This document shows positions 37,901-50,088 of a stretch of DNA of 64,000 nt, piece after piece. Position numbers and translations under genes: made by a program. The stretch is from assembly GCA_007844125.1 (NCBI GenBank), contig CM017564.1, positions 18,282,290 through 18,346,289 on the forward strand, written 5' to 3'. The notes beneath the pieces were generated by a model, which saw only the letters and a list, made by a program, of their open reading frames with translations, ran no database searches and was not told the origin of the DNA. The stretch comes from Sinonovacula constricta. Its lineage: Eukaryota > Mollusca > Bivalvia > Cardiida > Solecurtidae. How positions within the stretch are numbered: position 1 is the first letter of the stretch; every line of letters begins with the position of its first letter.

Positions 37901-38479
37901 AGTTATATATCGTATCGTTATTGTCTCCTCCGAACAGGACATTAAGTAACATGTGATAGTAATAATATATTATTGTAATACCTGCCATGTCAGTGAGATA
38001 TCGTTTTAAAGAAAAATTAAATATGTTATGAACATTTTTTCTAAAATACGTATACATTTTGATAAAAGACTGTATTGTTTTATTATTAATGTTATAATCA
38101 TATAGCAATCAGTATTTGAGTTATTAATTAAAGGCGGAATCCGACCATTTGGACCATTTATTTTTTCTTTCACGAAATGCTGTTTATGTCCAACGTCTAT
38201 GTGAAAAGTAAAGCATAGCACTCGTCATTAGAAACATGTTACTCTTATGTATTGTATTTGTATTGTATTTTGGGATTTACGGCACACCGACACTTGATAG
38301 GTCAAACGGCGCCGAATACATTTAAGATTAACGACATTAGAATATAATCAGGTTAAAACTTCAATACGTGAGTAGAAATAAAAATCTATCAGGTTAAAAA
38401 TGTGAATTATAAGTGAAAACAGGTTAACATATTAAACAGGTAAAATATATAACATTAGCATAATATACCGTTTAAAAAT

Positions 38480-39300
38480 TTATAACTTATTAAGAATGTC
38501 AATCTCGTTCAGAAAGCAAACAAGCTTAGCATCGGATACTGTCGTAAATAATTCGTATATGTTATTGATATTAAAATATTTAGACCGAATATGATCTGTG
38601 TCAATACAATGTAGTAAAATATGATTAACTGTAAGAGGTTCCTGGCAAGGAACACATTCAGGTTGAACTTCTCGTTTTAGAAGATATGAGTGAGTTAATC
38701 TAGTATGTCCGATGCGACAGCGGGTAAGAACTACGTCTTCCCGCCTACTTTCTCTGCAAGTAGAGTTTTTGACAGCGACGTTAGTTTTAATGGCGTGTAA
38801 TTTGTTATAAACAGTATAATTCCAACATGTTTGCAATTTGGTTAAAATATATCGATTAGTAAGTGGTTTAAAATCTGTGTGGGGGATGCAAAGATCTCTC
38901 TCAGTAAGGTCTGAGGCAGATTTTTCACTCTTATCTGCATCATCGTTTCCTCGGATGCCTACATGACTAGGTAGCCAACAGAAACCAATATTCTTATTAA
39001 GACAAACTTCATTTATTTTTAAAAGTAAAACTCTTATGAGGGGGTTCGAAAAATTGAGATTTTTAATAGACTGTAATACCGACAAAGAGTCAGTAAATAC
39101 TACAAATTTATCGCCAAGATGATTTGAAATGAAATCAAGTGAAAGGTTAACAGCCTGAATTCCGGCTGTAAAAATGGACGAGTCGGGTGGTAATTTTTGT
39201 TTAAAACAATGAATTTTCCTTTCGGAAGCACAGCCGACATATGAATCTGCTTTTGAGCCATCAGTATATATTTCGATGTAGTTGGAGTATTTCTTACGAG
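38480..39300 (-). pseudogene. LINE RNase H and C-terminal domain, broken
   Basis: TDGSKADSYVGCAS near 39260 keeps the first Asp. FTAGIQAVNLSLDF has Gly where the 27-kb copy has the catalytic Glu (codon at 39161-39163). FTDSLSVLQS and FCWLPSHVGIRGNDDADK are intact. The C-terminal tail contains CRIGHTRLTHSYLL, CVPCQEPLTVNHILLHC, a CCHC-type zinc-binding stretch usual at the end of I-superfamily ORF2. Confidence 0.88.
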
Positions 39301-39826
39301 AGGGTCTGTTTTTGATTTAGTATCTATACTTAGAGATAAATCGACTTCGGGATTTTTTTAATTGTCATGGTGGAAATTCTAAAACATTATTTTCTATTAC
39401 TTGATTTAAATTCAGCTGTGATGAGTGTATGATTTCTAGCATGCGTAAACCAAAGAGTTTAATTTCCTTTGGTTTACGCTCGTAGAAATGTTCGTATTTG
39501 GGATCGAATATTACACTATATGCGGATTTTGGGGGTTAGATTTGAACCGCAAGTTTCTCTCGTCTTAGATATAATGATGGATCATTAGCTTCAACGTTAA
39601 GGCTCTCTACAGGAGAGGTCCTGAAAGCTCCAAGGGCCAGACGGAGTCCATGGTTGTAGACAACGTCTAGCAACTGGAGATAGTATCTCCTGGCAGAGCC
39701 GTAAACAATACTGCCATAATCTAATTTTGATCTTACCAGTGATCTGTAAAGTTGTAATACAACTTTCTATCAGCTCCCCAGTCGGTATGAGATAAAAATT
39801 TCAATAAGTTAAGAGATTTAAGACAT

Positions 39827-41258
39827 TTAGTTTTTTATATATTTAATATGAGGTATAAAAGACAAATTGCTGTCAAATATGACACCAAGAAATTTAGTTT
39901 CTTTGACGACAGGAATACGAAAGTTATTAAGAAATAATTCAGAATCGTTGTGCAAAGTTCTTTTCTGACAGAAGTGTATGTAATTTGTTTTGGTGGGTGA
40001 AAATTTCAAACCATTGTTGTTATTTCAAGTTTGTAATTTGTTGAGGCACTGTTGTAATTGCCTTTCAATTGTGTTCATATTTTTGGAGCGATAACATATA
40101 AGAAAATCGTCCACATACGGTGAACAATCGACTCTATTATTTAGAGTTTTTACAATGCTATTTATTTTGATGTTAAAGAGAGTAACTGACAATATACTAC
40201 CCTGAGGGACACCGTGTTCCTGTTTATGAACAAAAGACAAAGTAGACCCAATTGTTACTTGAAAATTTCTGTCTGTTAGAAAACTGTTAATAAATGTAGG
40301 TAAACGACCCTTGAGACCAAGGTCACCTAAATCTTTTAAAATCCCATGTTTCCATGTTGTATCGTATGCCTTTTCAAGGTCAAAGAACACCGCTACATGG
40401 TGTTCTTTCTGGATAAAGGCATCGCGTATAAAAGTTTCAAATCGAACGAGATGATCGGGTGTACTGCGTTGGTTTCTGAAACAACTTTGAAAATCTGTGA
40501 GTAAATTATTTGACTCAAGATACCAAACGAGTCTATTATTTATCATCCGTTCTAAAGTTTTACAAATACAACTAGTCAGAGCAATAGGTCTGTAACTTAA
40601 TGGATCTGTTGGATCCTTTCCTTGTTTAGCTATAGGGATGACGAATGCATTTTTCCACGAATTCGAAACTTCTCCAGAAAGCCAAATTTCATTATAAATA
40701 GACAAAAGTAAATTTAATAATGTATGCGGCAGATGTTTCAAAAATGTATAGGTAATATCATCTGGTTCAGCAGCGGTATCATGGGATTTGGCTTTTGCTT
40801 TCCTAAGTTCTCTTAATGAAAAGGATTGGTTGTAATTTTCATTATTGTTCTACTTAAAATTGATGTTACTTCTTTCAGCCTGATTCTTCGCATTTTGAAA
40901 TTCTTTAGAATAATTTTCGGAAGATGATTTTTTTTTCAAAACTTTTAGCAAGGGTGTCTGAAATTTCTTGTTTGTTGGTTATTATCGAGTTATAAGATTT
41001 TAAGTGATTGACTATGGCTGATGAAGATTTACCGCTTATTTTCCTAATGACTGACCAAACATTTTTAGCGGAAGTTTTATTGGTTATTCCAGAAACACAT
41101 TTCTGCCAAGATGTTCTTTTGGCTTGTTTAATGATTTGCCTACTCTTTGCCCTAAAATTGTTGACATTATTTAAATAAGCAGAAGTAGGACGAATATTAA
41201 ATGTTTTAAGTGCCGCTCTACGTTTTCTAATGGATTGTTTGCATTCATCAATAAACAA
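39827..41258 (-). pseudogene. LINE ORF2 reverse transcriptase, mostly open
   Basis: Basic linker at 41258-40905. An uninterrupted 238-codon palm at 40741-40025 contains NSWKNAFVIPIAKQGKDPTD, FFDLEKAYDTTWKHGILKDL, EHGVPQGSILSVTLFN and the catalytic YVDD (40106-40117). The thumb is at 40009-39827 (FLGVIFDSNLSF). Small frameshifts separate the pieces. It is less decayed than the plus-strand copy at 12.6-14.2 kb. Confidence 0.9.
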
Positions 41259-41479
41259 AGGTTTATTACGCTTTGACTTTGTCGTGGTCTAAGGTATACA
41301 CTTTTCTGCTATGCTTTGAAGAATTTTGAGAATACATTTTATCGTCAGCATTCTCAATCGTTGAAATAGTCAATTCTTCAGTAAAAAAAACATGGAAAAT
41401 AGTTCCCAATTTGCCCTGTTTATCTTACAGTAAGTAGTATTGTCACTTAAGTTGACAGATTCGTTGGTTAGTTTTAAGG

Positions 41480-42090
41480 GAAAGTGATCACTTCCACATA
41501 AATCATCATGTACATCTCAACTATAATCTAAATATAAAGAAGGATGACATAAAGTGAGATCAAGGGATGAATAATGTCCCGAAGCAGGATGTAAATACGT
41601 TGTCTTTTTATTATTCATTAAATATATATCATTTTGGGCAATAAAGTCCTCTAGCATTTTACCTACATTGTTATGATCAGAACATCCCCATAATGGGTTA
41701 TGTCCATTAAAGACCCCTACAAGAGTATAAGGGGAAGGTAATTGATTAGGTAAATCATCTAATTTGGATTTTGAAATATCTGAGTTAGGCGGAAGATAAA
41801 CAGAGCAAACTGTGATGACTTTATGGACTGTTGCTAGAATAGCAACAGCCTATAATTCAGTATTAAGGTTCATCTTTGAATTTGGCAGTTTGGAGTTGAA
41901 AAGAATTGTCACACGTTGTGTGAATGTGATTATAAGAAGAATAACCTTTGAAATTTATCTTATCAGTTTTCTTCAAGAATGTCTCTTGAAGGCATAGCAC
42001 GGCAGGGTTCAAAGTGGTCAATAAAAGTAAAATAGCATTAAAATTTGCTTTAGGACCCCGACAGTTCCAGTGATTTTTTTTGTTATTCAT
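41480..42090 (-). pseudogene. LINE ORF2 endonuclease domain, broken
   Basis: Begins MNNKKNHWNCRGPKANFNA and CLQETF (catalytic Glu), then loses frame. The downstream motif reads VGVFNGHNPLWGCSD, where the catalytic GDFN Asp is replaced by Val. The final motif GSDHFPL is intact near 41490. A TGA interrupts DYS-DVH. Endonuclease activity is lost. Confidence 0.82.
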
Positions 42091-42309
42091 GGGATTTTAT
42101 TTAAGTAATTAGAATATTATGTTGGGGCTTTTACGGGTGACCTTGGCTTTTGCTATGGCGATTTTGATTTTTGACTTTTGTGGTTAGATATGGAATGGTC
42201 ACTAGGTAAGCACTCCATATCATCTTCGCCAACGACAGAGTTAAACTTGTTGTTTATTGTCATGGGATCTTTTGATCCCTATTGTTGACGTCCCGATGGA
42301 GGACCGGTG

Positions 42310-43144
42310 TTGATTGTCGGTTTGATGTTTTTCCTTTGTGTTTGTGATGTTGATTGACTTGTTTCTTGTTGAACAGTTTGTTTTGGTTAAGTAGTTTGTG
42401 TTTCAGTAACTGACTCTGTTTGTGTTGTTGCGTCTTTCATGTTGACAGATTTTACATTGGATTTTATGACTGATGAATAGGTTTTTGCTGGAGTTTTGAT
42501 TATTTTTTTTGCTTCAGGATAGGATATGCCGCAGACTTTAACATTTGTGCAGTCGCCTCCGTGATGTCCGAATCTTTGACGTTTAAAATATCGCATTGGA
42601 TTTGGGATATAAATTTCAACGTTTATTTGACAATAAAAAACTTTTATGTGTTTGGGTGGTTGGGGAGAATTAAAGGTCAGAATGATAGTATTTGTTTCAA
42701 TTTGATTTCCATCTCTTTTAATTTTGATGCGTTTCGCTTGAGTAACTCCTTGATTGGCAAGATTGGCAACACATTTCTTATTCAGTAACTCCAGCAAGTA
42801 TTCTGTCTTTATTAACACCTTTTGAGAAGTTGAGTGACTTGTGAGGTGACGGAGTTATGTCGGTTGTGAATAATCTGTTTGAATTGAGAAGTTGGTCTGA
42901 TTCTGCTTTGCGGAAAATTTCAACTAATAAAGATCCGTTTCTTAATTTTTTGACAGATTTTGGTTCGCCAATTATACCTTTCAAGGATTTTTTCTATAAC
43001 GAATGGAGACATTTTTGATAATGGTTCAAAACTTTTTTCTGCTGATAAAACAATGAATTTTTGGAAATTGTCAATCAGTTGTTCTTCATCAGAGTCAGTA
43101 TCGAGTATATTGGGACGCGGTCGTTTCAGAATATCGGAAGCCAT
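42310..43144 (-). pseudogene. LINE ORF1, broken
   Basis: Starts MASDILKRPRPNILDTDSDE and runs through three frames (breaks near 42950 and 42810). The zinc-knuckle region reads YFKRQRFGHHGGDC: both leading Cys residues of the CX2CX4HX4C knuckle seen in the plus-strand element are substituted. The second and third knuckles are deleted, so CTNVKVCGI runs directly into SYPEAKKII. The C-terminus is rich in Thr and Gln. Confidence 0.78.
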
Positions 43145-43735
43145 GAGAGAGAAGAGAAATAAGTTAAACACTTGTGGACCCCACCCGCCACGGAGCCCAA
43201 CGAGGGGACGTTTATATGGAGTGGGTCTCCGACTCCAAGCGCCAGGACTACACAAGTGTTATACTCGAAAGCTTAATGTACAAAGAGACTATTATAACTT
43301 TCGATTAACCCATTAGCCGCCGCCTTCTATGTTATATAGGAGAGAAAAGTTAAGAAGTATCAAGCCCGGTTTGTATCAGAGAAGTTGATACGTGTTGAGA
43401 CAGAAAAAGTAGGTGAGAGTATAATAACCTAGGGCTCGGCGTGACCAGCCGATTGATCGTACCGGGTCCATAGGACTACCCGTCTACACCGAATACGGGG
43501 TCAAGACGGTGTGTTGCACCCCACGGGTGACTACGGATATACCGTACGCCAATCCCGCGGGTGCTCAACTGCCAGAATCCCCATGTCCGGTTTCATGGAA
43601 TGCCATGGTTTCATGGGATGCCATGCACGGCAAACGCATGGTCCATTTTCGGTGGAGTTTTACCGCTCTGCATGAATACAGCCGTCGTATTCTAGGCCCC
43701 AGCCGGCAGGGCCATGTATTTCTTATCTGGACCAG
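43145..43735 (-). other. LINE 5' UTR (about 590 bp)
   Basis: GC-richer than its surroundings. It contains three ATGG..CATGG-type micro-repeats near 43590-43625 and AATCGGCTGG, which is shared with the 5' region of the plus-strand LINE. It probably carries the internal promoter typical of these elements. Plus-strand ORFs here (42960-43316, 43509-43748) are chance. Confidence 0.6.
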
Positions 43736-44339
43736 GCTGCATAGTTAGCTTTTTTTTAAATAAGTAATTCACGTGACGGCGATATCTATTTTTAGCAAAT
43801 TACCAATCATGATAATTCATAGATTTTAAAAATAAAACGTTAAGAGCGATTTATTGTACGATTTGTACATCTTACTATTAAGGTATTAATTTCTTAAGTT
43901 TGAGTTTTGCAGAAATTATGCCCCAATTCCCTAAACACAAAGGTAGGATAGTGTTGCCTGTTTTTAATATAGGACAACTGTCGGATAGCAACTTTAGTAA
44001 TTTTTCCATTTCGAACGCGACAATGATAGGACAGTATTTTATATATAATGTTTTTTCTGAGAAAAACTTATGATGAAGCTTTTTGTGTTGTTATTTTTTA
44101 CAGCATTACGAAAAAAAGAATTCTCGTTTTTCAGATAAAAAAGAAATGGTATGTTTAATGTTGAGTCTTTTTCAAGCAGTAAATTGTACTTGTCCAGCAA
44201 AATACAACATTTTAAGCCAATCAGAAGAACAATATATATTTTGACAATTTGAAATTCGGTATCTATATTTGACAACAAATTTGAGATCGACCCACTTACT
44301 CGGTAGAACATTTACGTGCATTTCACTTTATTATACATT

Positions 44340-46115
44340 AAAACGTTTAACAACAAATCGCATTTCCGTACCTAACTTACTTTTTTCTAATAAGTGGATA
44401 TATATATATATATGAACATTTACAATTTACAATACTTTAGAATGTCCTCCAAACGAGAATTACGCATAGTCTTTTGTAAAATGCACTTCAATCCCTTTAA
44501 CAAGAATTAATATCAATGAAAATGCAAACAAGATGTGACGGAAAAACTTTTTCATTTTATACTTCGCAAAAGATAACTCTCTTGTATAAATTCTGATTTA
44601 GAAACATGCACTTAAGATCAGTCTTATGGTCTATACTTACCGGATATCTTTATTGCTTCTCAAATAAAATAATAAACAAAAAAATACGAAAGTTTTCAAG
44701 CTGAATGCAATAGTGGCTTATATATTACCCAACTGCGATCATTCCCATGAAAACAGCTTAATACAGTAACATGTATTTGCTGTATTGTCGAATACCCCTT
44801 TAAACCAGTTGATATACTTTCAATTGTAGTTGTAGAAATATTGTCAATATTATAATTTGTCAACCAAATCAAACGTGTTATACATTGATCGAACACTAAA
44901 GTATTTTATCACAATTTCACAGATATCAGCTTCCTTTGTTAATTGAATCAGTATTAACAATTTGCTTTTGACTTATGAAGATATTCACCACTAACTTTAA
45001 ATAAATTCAACTGCTTAACAAATTGTGATATTTGCCCGTCACTAACGTGAGTAAAATTTGAACTACAGTGAGTTGGTATCATGGATACTTATCATTTCTA
45101 AAACGCTTTGTTATTTATATGGAGAAACTTCTTTCTACATGAAACTCATTTTCCAGTCAAGTTTTGCTTCCTAATGATTTCCTCTAAATGCACCAATTTT
45201 AAAGACATTATTTGTGTGCGTATTTTTAACACGATAAAACCAATGCAAGCAAATCTTATAGCATGTTTAGTCAAGATGAAGAGTTTTGGTGCAATAGTAT
45301 TGCATTGTTAATGGTGGCGTTGTTTTATATTCTCTATTTTGACACTATTTATTGCCAATAATATTAAAAGTGTATACGCTGATTTCTGTTATTATTGATC
45401 AAATTTAAGATTGTTGTTGTAAGTGTTTCTCGATTGAGAACAAAGTAGGTTTTTAATCATAGACAAAAAGGTATTTGGAATCATTTATAAGCAACATGGA
45501 ATTATGCATCTGTTATAGTTACGACAGAGCCTTTTAAATTGTCAATTGTTTCATCTGTAGGCTGGGGTTTTAATTATTGCGCAAAAAGTTTAATGAAGAT
45601 GCAGTAAAACTGAATATTTTGATCGATTGTGTTGTATAGATAGATAGGTGGGTGAGTGTATGTATGTATGTATGTAGGTAGATAGGTTAAAAATACCATT
45701 GTGTTACATTTTCGGACACCTCGTGTAAAGTAACCTGGCTGTCTAGGTAAGGTATTTATTGAAGTAAATAGAAAGTCATGTCAAGGATCTTTTTTATGAA
45801 AATGTGTTTTTTCTCGCACAAGCAGTAATTCCAACCCTATTGATGCCTTCATGTTTGCGTGTACGCATTAAAAAGACAAAGATAATTAAATCTTTACCAC
45901 CGTGTTTATGGTTTTCATCACTTTTGTGTTATTTAAAGTTATTGTCTATATCGGTATTGCTATTATTGCACTTTTCCCAGACTTTTTTTTCCTGTTCTAG
46001 AATAAAGCATGACTATGAGCTTGTTTGCATTTTCAGAGACATATTAAATGTTTTTACTTTAAATTCTTATAAAGCTGATGAATACTTTTCTAAAATTTAA
46101 CATGCTTTCATATTA
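44340..46115. other. AT-rich intergenic sequence, nothing recognised
   Basis: A short (TA)n lies at 44398-44412 and a GTAT run near 45655-45680. ORFs at 45108-45311 and 45804-46100 have no motif. Confidence 0.5.
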
Positions 46116-46119
46116 TATT

Positions 46120-46345
46120 ATATAAGGGACCGAGTGGGGTGCTTAAACCGGGTTTACAGTGCTCACATCTCGCATGTAAAGAGGGGTTTCTTAAATGCAA
46201 GCAATAAATAGAAACCCAATTTATTTGGATAATAATGTCCAAGCGCTGGCGTTTTCTTCGTTTTTTGAAAGAAAAAATTCTGAAAGTAATGACATCTTCA
46301 AAAAAAATAGTCCACATATTATTTAGAAGAGGGAGAACTTTGCCG
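46120..46345 (+). repeat. Dispersed repeat family R1, copy with long 3' part
   Basis: GACCGAGTGGGGTGCTTAAA..CACATCTCGCATGTAAAG, then TAATGTCCAAGCGCTGGCGTT..GTCCACATATTATTTAGAAG, which matches the 3' part of the 18600-19020 copy. Confidence 0.75.
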
Positions 46346-46349
46346 CGAT

Positions 46350-47540
46350 ATAACAATACGTTTTAATCGACACATTTATTTTGTTTGTTTAAACAGTTGT
46401 CGTAAAAGTATCAAAAACATGTTACATTTTTATCACACATGAATAGTTCATTAACTATGGTGACGTTTATTGAGCCGTTTATTTATTGTACAATATTTTC
46501 TCTGCATTCTGTTAACGGTTGCCGACGAAAAGTATGTAAGTTCCGTGAAGATTCGTAATGCTTCAGAAATACTTAATTAGAGGGAGCATGATCTGCAGAA
46601 AAAAATGTCCATGAAATATATCATAAAATATATTGACAATTGCAAAGCACGTTATCGGAGTTTGTAATGTTCTTAAACCCATCAGTAAAATCGACAGCAC
46701 TTCACGTCAAACCGCGTTACCTTTGGGTAGGCCAACATCTGTCACGACTTAATTATTTCCCAGATTTTAAGAGTGTGACAGGTTTCCTTAGAACAACGTG
46801 TATTGCATAATGTCGTCATGTTAGTTTCTTTATACATTTAGAAAAAGAATCACAATATTTGAATATTCTCTTACATTCGTCTCACGTTTTCCGTATGTAA
46901 ATAGCAACGTAAGCTTTTACATAGTGTTTGTTTAAGGAAATGAATTGAAAACAGTGTTTTGCGTAAAAGTAGTGATTTCTCACATTTTATATATAATACT
47001 TTGAAAGTGTTTTCCCATTTCATATTTCATATTTTAAGAACGTTTTGCTCTTAAACTATTGTTTATTTGAGTTAATATATGTGATTAAATGCTGTTAAAC
47101 TCCAAAATACGTGTACTTATGTTGATATTCTGACCTTGGAATTGTTCAGGAAACAGCTTATTTATGTTTTTACTTTAATTAATGAATAATATTTTGTTTT
47201 ACCATGTTCTATCATGTACGCATTAAACCTCTGTTGTGAAAAAAAATACTTATAATAAATTTTTTGTGATACTCTTCTTTCCGTTTTATGGACCGTACTA
47301 TAGTGATTGCATTGTTCGAAGTCGCCTAAACACAGAAAATATGAATTTTCCGTTGAACAATGAAAATTGTATTTTCATAGGATTCTATTTGAAGTATACA
47401 TGTAAATACATTATGCGTGTTTTATGTACACTGTCAGCAAATCTAGTAGTATGTTGGAAATGACACACGAATGCTGGAATGTAAAACTAGAGCAAATATG
47501 AATGTTGACGGATAATTGTTTTAATTGTTTTTGATAACAT
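46350..47540. other. AT-rich intergenic sequence, nothing recognised
   Basis: Weak similarity of GTTTATT..GTTAACGGTTGCCGACGAAAAG (about 46480-46530) to about 29940-30010; otherwise no feature supported. Confidence 0.4.
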
Positions 47541-47544
47541 AAAT

Positions 47545-47835
47545 ATATAGGATGGGATGGGATTAGCCGGCATTTTTGCCGATACTGCGCAGAGACATTT
47601 CTATCATTATAGCACAGGGGCACTTACGAGGTGCCAAGGGACGGAACCCGGCCGGTCCATTATACTGACATTGACGAGTCAGGCGTAATGCTGTTCCTTA
47701 GCCCCGAGCGTTAGGAGAGAAGCCCCTTACTACTAACTTTAAAGTCTTTGGTAAGACCCGGCGGGGTTCGAACCACGGACCTCCCGATCCGCAAGCCGAC
47801 GCTTCTACCACCTGAGCTATTGCGGCCGGTCATAA
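47545..47835 (-). mobile_element. tRNA-derived SINE, family S2
   Basis: On the minus strand the head GCAATAGCTCAGGTGGTAG carries a consensus A box. It is followed by a consensus B box GGTTCGAACCCC (about 47764-47775). The body runs down to a GGATGGGATGGG end at 47550. Acceptor-stem pairing is absent, so it is not a tRNA gene. The anti-sense ORFs here are chance. Confidence 0.8.
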
Positions 47836-47836
47836 A

Positions 47837-47909
<73 letters not shown>

Positions 47910-47980
47910 TATATATATATATGAGACTATAGATGTATATATATATATATATATAATAGTATATATATAATATATATATA

Positions 47981-48017
<37 letters not shown>

Positions 48018-48045
48018 ATATATTATGTAGTATATATATATACTT
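47836..48045. repeat. (TA)n microsatellite
   Basis: About 200 bp of TA repeats with few interruptions, directly beside the SINE head. Confidence 0.97.
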
Positions 48046-48049
48046 CATC

Positions 48050-49300
48050 AATTACCCAAATACGATAAGTAATTTTGCTATAATATGTTGTTCATTTGCA
48101 CTAGCAATTTGTCCAAAGGTACATCTAATAGGATTATATAAAACGCTTTATTAAACACTTAATTACGTAAACTAACTGGACGTTATAACAGGCTGGCCGG
48201 TAGCAATAGTCCCTTAAAGTAAGTTCATGGTTCTCCAATACCTCTATTCTTTTGTATGATATCTCGCATAAAAAAGGTTTTTTATATTGCCGAATTCATT
48301 AATATTGTTCTAGAATTGTACACAGACGAGTATACCACTATCTTTGTCATTGATCAGACTGTTGACGTGAATAAGGTAACTGATACATTTTTATTCACTA
48401 TTCATTTATATTAATAAAGCTTATATAGTATTTGACACGTACAATAGTGTAGTATATATATCATTGCAGGAGAAAAACTACAAACTGTCTTTAACGATTA
48501 CAATTTAATAAATGAATTTCAAATCAAACTACAATTTTAACATAAAATGTACTAAGAATTTTTATGATATTTAATGCATAAGACTTACGTTGCATTATCA
48601 GTTTTATTGAGTGATATTTGTATATAATAATGTTGATTGGCAATCGCATTTATCCACCCCTTTCAGCGGCACCTTTTATACGTACCAAAGTGAATATCAA
48701 CAACACGACACAATTAGACCATTTTCTTGATACATTCTGATTTAACTGATTGAAGAATTTTACCTTTATTTGTAAACAAATGGTACTTATACTTAAATAA
48801 CAATAGTTATAATGAATAGACATTAACACAATCCCCTCAGTTCATATGTTCATATCTTTTTAAGAACTAACATTTCGTCGCAGCGGATGATAAATAGGTT
48901 CGGCCTCTGTCTTTGCCAAACTAGAATAAAATTGAACGCTTCTATACGCTGAACACAAGTGCCAAAATAGGCAAAAACAAATACATAACTTAATATGGAA
49001 ATAAATTAAAATGTAAAATTATATGTCTATTTCTACGTGGAATACATTATACACGATTTTTACTTCACACTAATAGCCATAAAATTGTCTTAAACTCACA
49101 TTTGTATAATGGCACGTTAAATTTAGTAAATATTATTGCTAGTTACATGTAGCACTTGAAGTGCATAAATATGTTTATATGTACGTCCGTAAATCATGAA
49201 AAAGCTTCTTAGTGTATGCTTACACTGTTTTGTCTGCTTTGACATCACCGCAAATGACGTGTGTATTCTGAGCTGGCTACCAGATCGCTCGAAAGTATTT
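48050..49300. other. AT-rich sequence, nothing recognised
   Basis: No gene or repeat supported. Confidence 0.5.
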
Positions 49301-49679
49301 CAAAATAGTTTGAAATGACTCTTTTGAATCTGAATGTAATTGTTGGCAGTTTTTATTCCGTCACTACACAAGGCCCGGTTAGCATTAAATGTAATGTTCA
49401 AACAAATAAATATATGAAGACGCTTCTCATTATTAGGTGTTTAGTACAAATTGTTGCTGTCTCTTTTGTTGAAAAAAGCAGCAATAATATTAAAAACTAT
49501 TATTTTGATTTAATTGTTATTGAGTATTTTATTGAAATAACTAATGTTTTACCGTAATATTGATCAGTATGTCTGTTTTCTTTATAATAATAGTTAATAT
49601 GATTTTATATTTGACAAGCTATCAGGGACAAATAATCGGTACAAGGAACGTTATCGGGAGACACACAATCTAGAAGAAA

Positions 49680-49742
49680 ATGCCAACGTCTGCACATGAA
49701 TTACAGGACATCTTAAACGCAGCAGACAAGCGAGCGATTTGA
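49680..49742 (+). other. Conserved 20-codon ORF upstream of NHL exon, copy 2
   Basis: MPTSAHELQDILNAADKRAI then TGA, the partner of 31878-31940. The similar stretch YYELSDIDPVSFHSN follows in a shifted frame at about 49761-49805. Possible relic of an N-terminal coiled-coil or linker exon of a TRIM-like protein. Confidence 0.4.
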
Positions 49743-50088
49743 CTGGAAACGCACATGCAGACTATTATGAACTGTCGGATATTGACCCGGTTTCGTTTCA
49801 CTCAAACAGAAAAGAAAGCAGAAATTGGAATATAATGAAGGAGCTTTAAGGGTCCTCGAACATACGAAAAAACGGAGCATTAGAAGGAAGATATTGAACA
49901 GAAGGAAAACATTGAAAGGATTTGGAAGGAAAAGTATCATTATTTTCAGGACTAATACACACTTGGAAGCAAAAAGATGCATGAGAGTGGTAAAGATCTT
50001 TTTTTTTTAAACGTTCCTGAATTCATAAAGTAAGTTCAGTTCGTATAGGTCGTACGTGCTACGACTTTTGAACTGATTTAATTAGCTG

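Larger units (their letters stand above)
38241..43735 (-). mobile_element. I/Nimb-like LINE, near full length, inserted in duplication A
   Basis: Minus-strand element. Layout is 5' UTR (43735-43145), ORF1 (43144 to about 42310), ORF2 with endonuclease, reverse transcriptase and RNase H (42090-38480), and 3' UTR (to 38255), ending in an A-rich AAATAC-type tail. Its limits are set by the empty site in copy 2 at about 53402-53411. RNase H within ORF2 together with an APE-type endonuclease places it in the I superfamily. Frameshifts and mutated catalytic residues make it inactive. Confidence 0.92.
31600..44330. repeat. Segmental duplication A, copy 1 (interrupted by a LINE)
   Basis: Matches 49300-53870 in the same orientation. 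Landmarks include TTGTCTCTTTTGTTGAAAA (31724 and 49458), the 20-codon upstream ORF (31878 and 49680), the NHL exon, exon 2 (35801 and 51972), CATGTC.GTGAGATAT (37986 and 52839), AAAAGTAAAGCATAGCACTC (38203 and 53360) and CTGCATAGTTAGCT (43737 and 53412). Copy-1-specific insertions are the LINE at 38241-43735 and a SINE plus an R1 fragment in the intron. Confidence 0.85.

Noticed and set aside
42960..43748. Plus-strand ORFs over the LINE 5' end
   Set aside because: Antisense to LINE ORF1 and 5' UTR, with no motif.
47755..47835. Functional tRNA gene on the minus strand
   Set aside because: A and B boxes are good, but the acceptor arms do not pair and the unit continues into a SINE body. The same reasoning applies to 8418-8580, 25515-25595 and 34550-34620.
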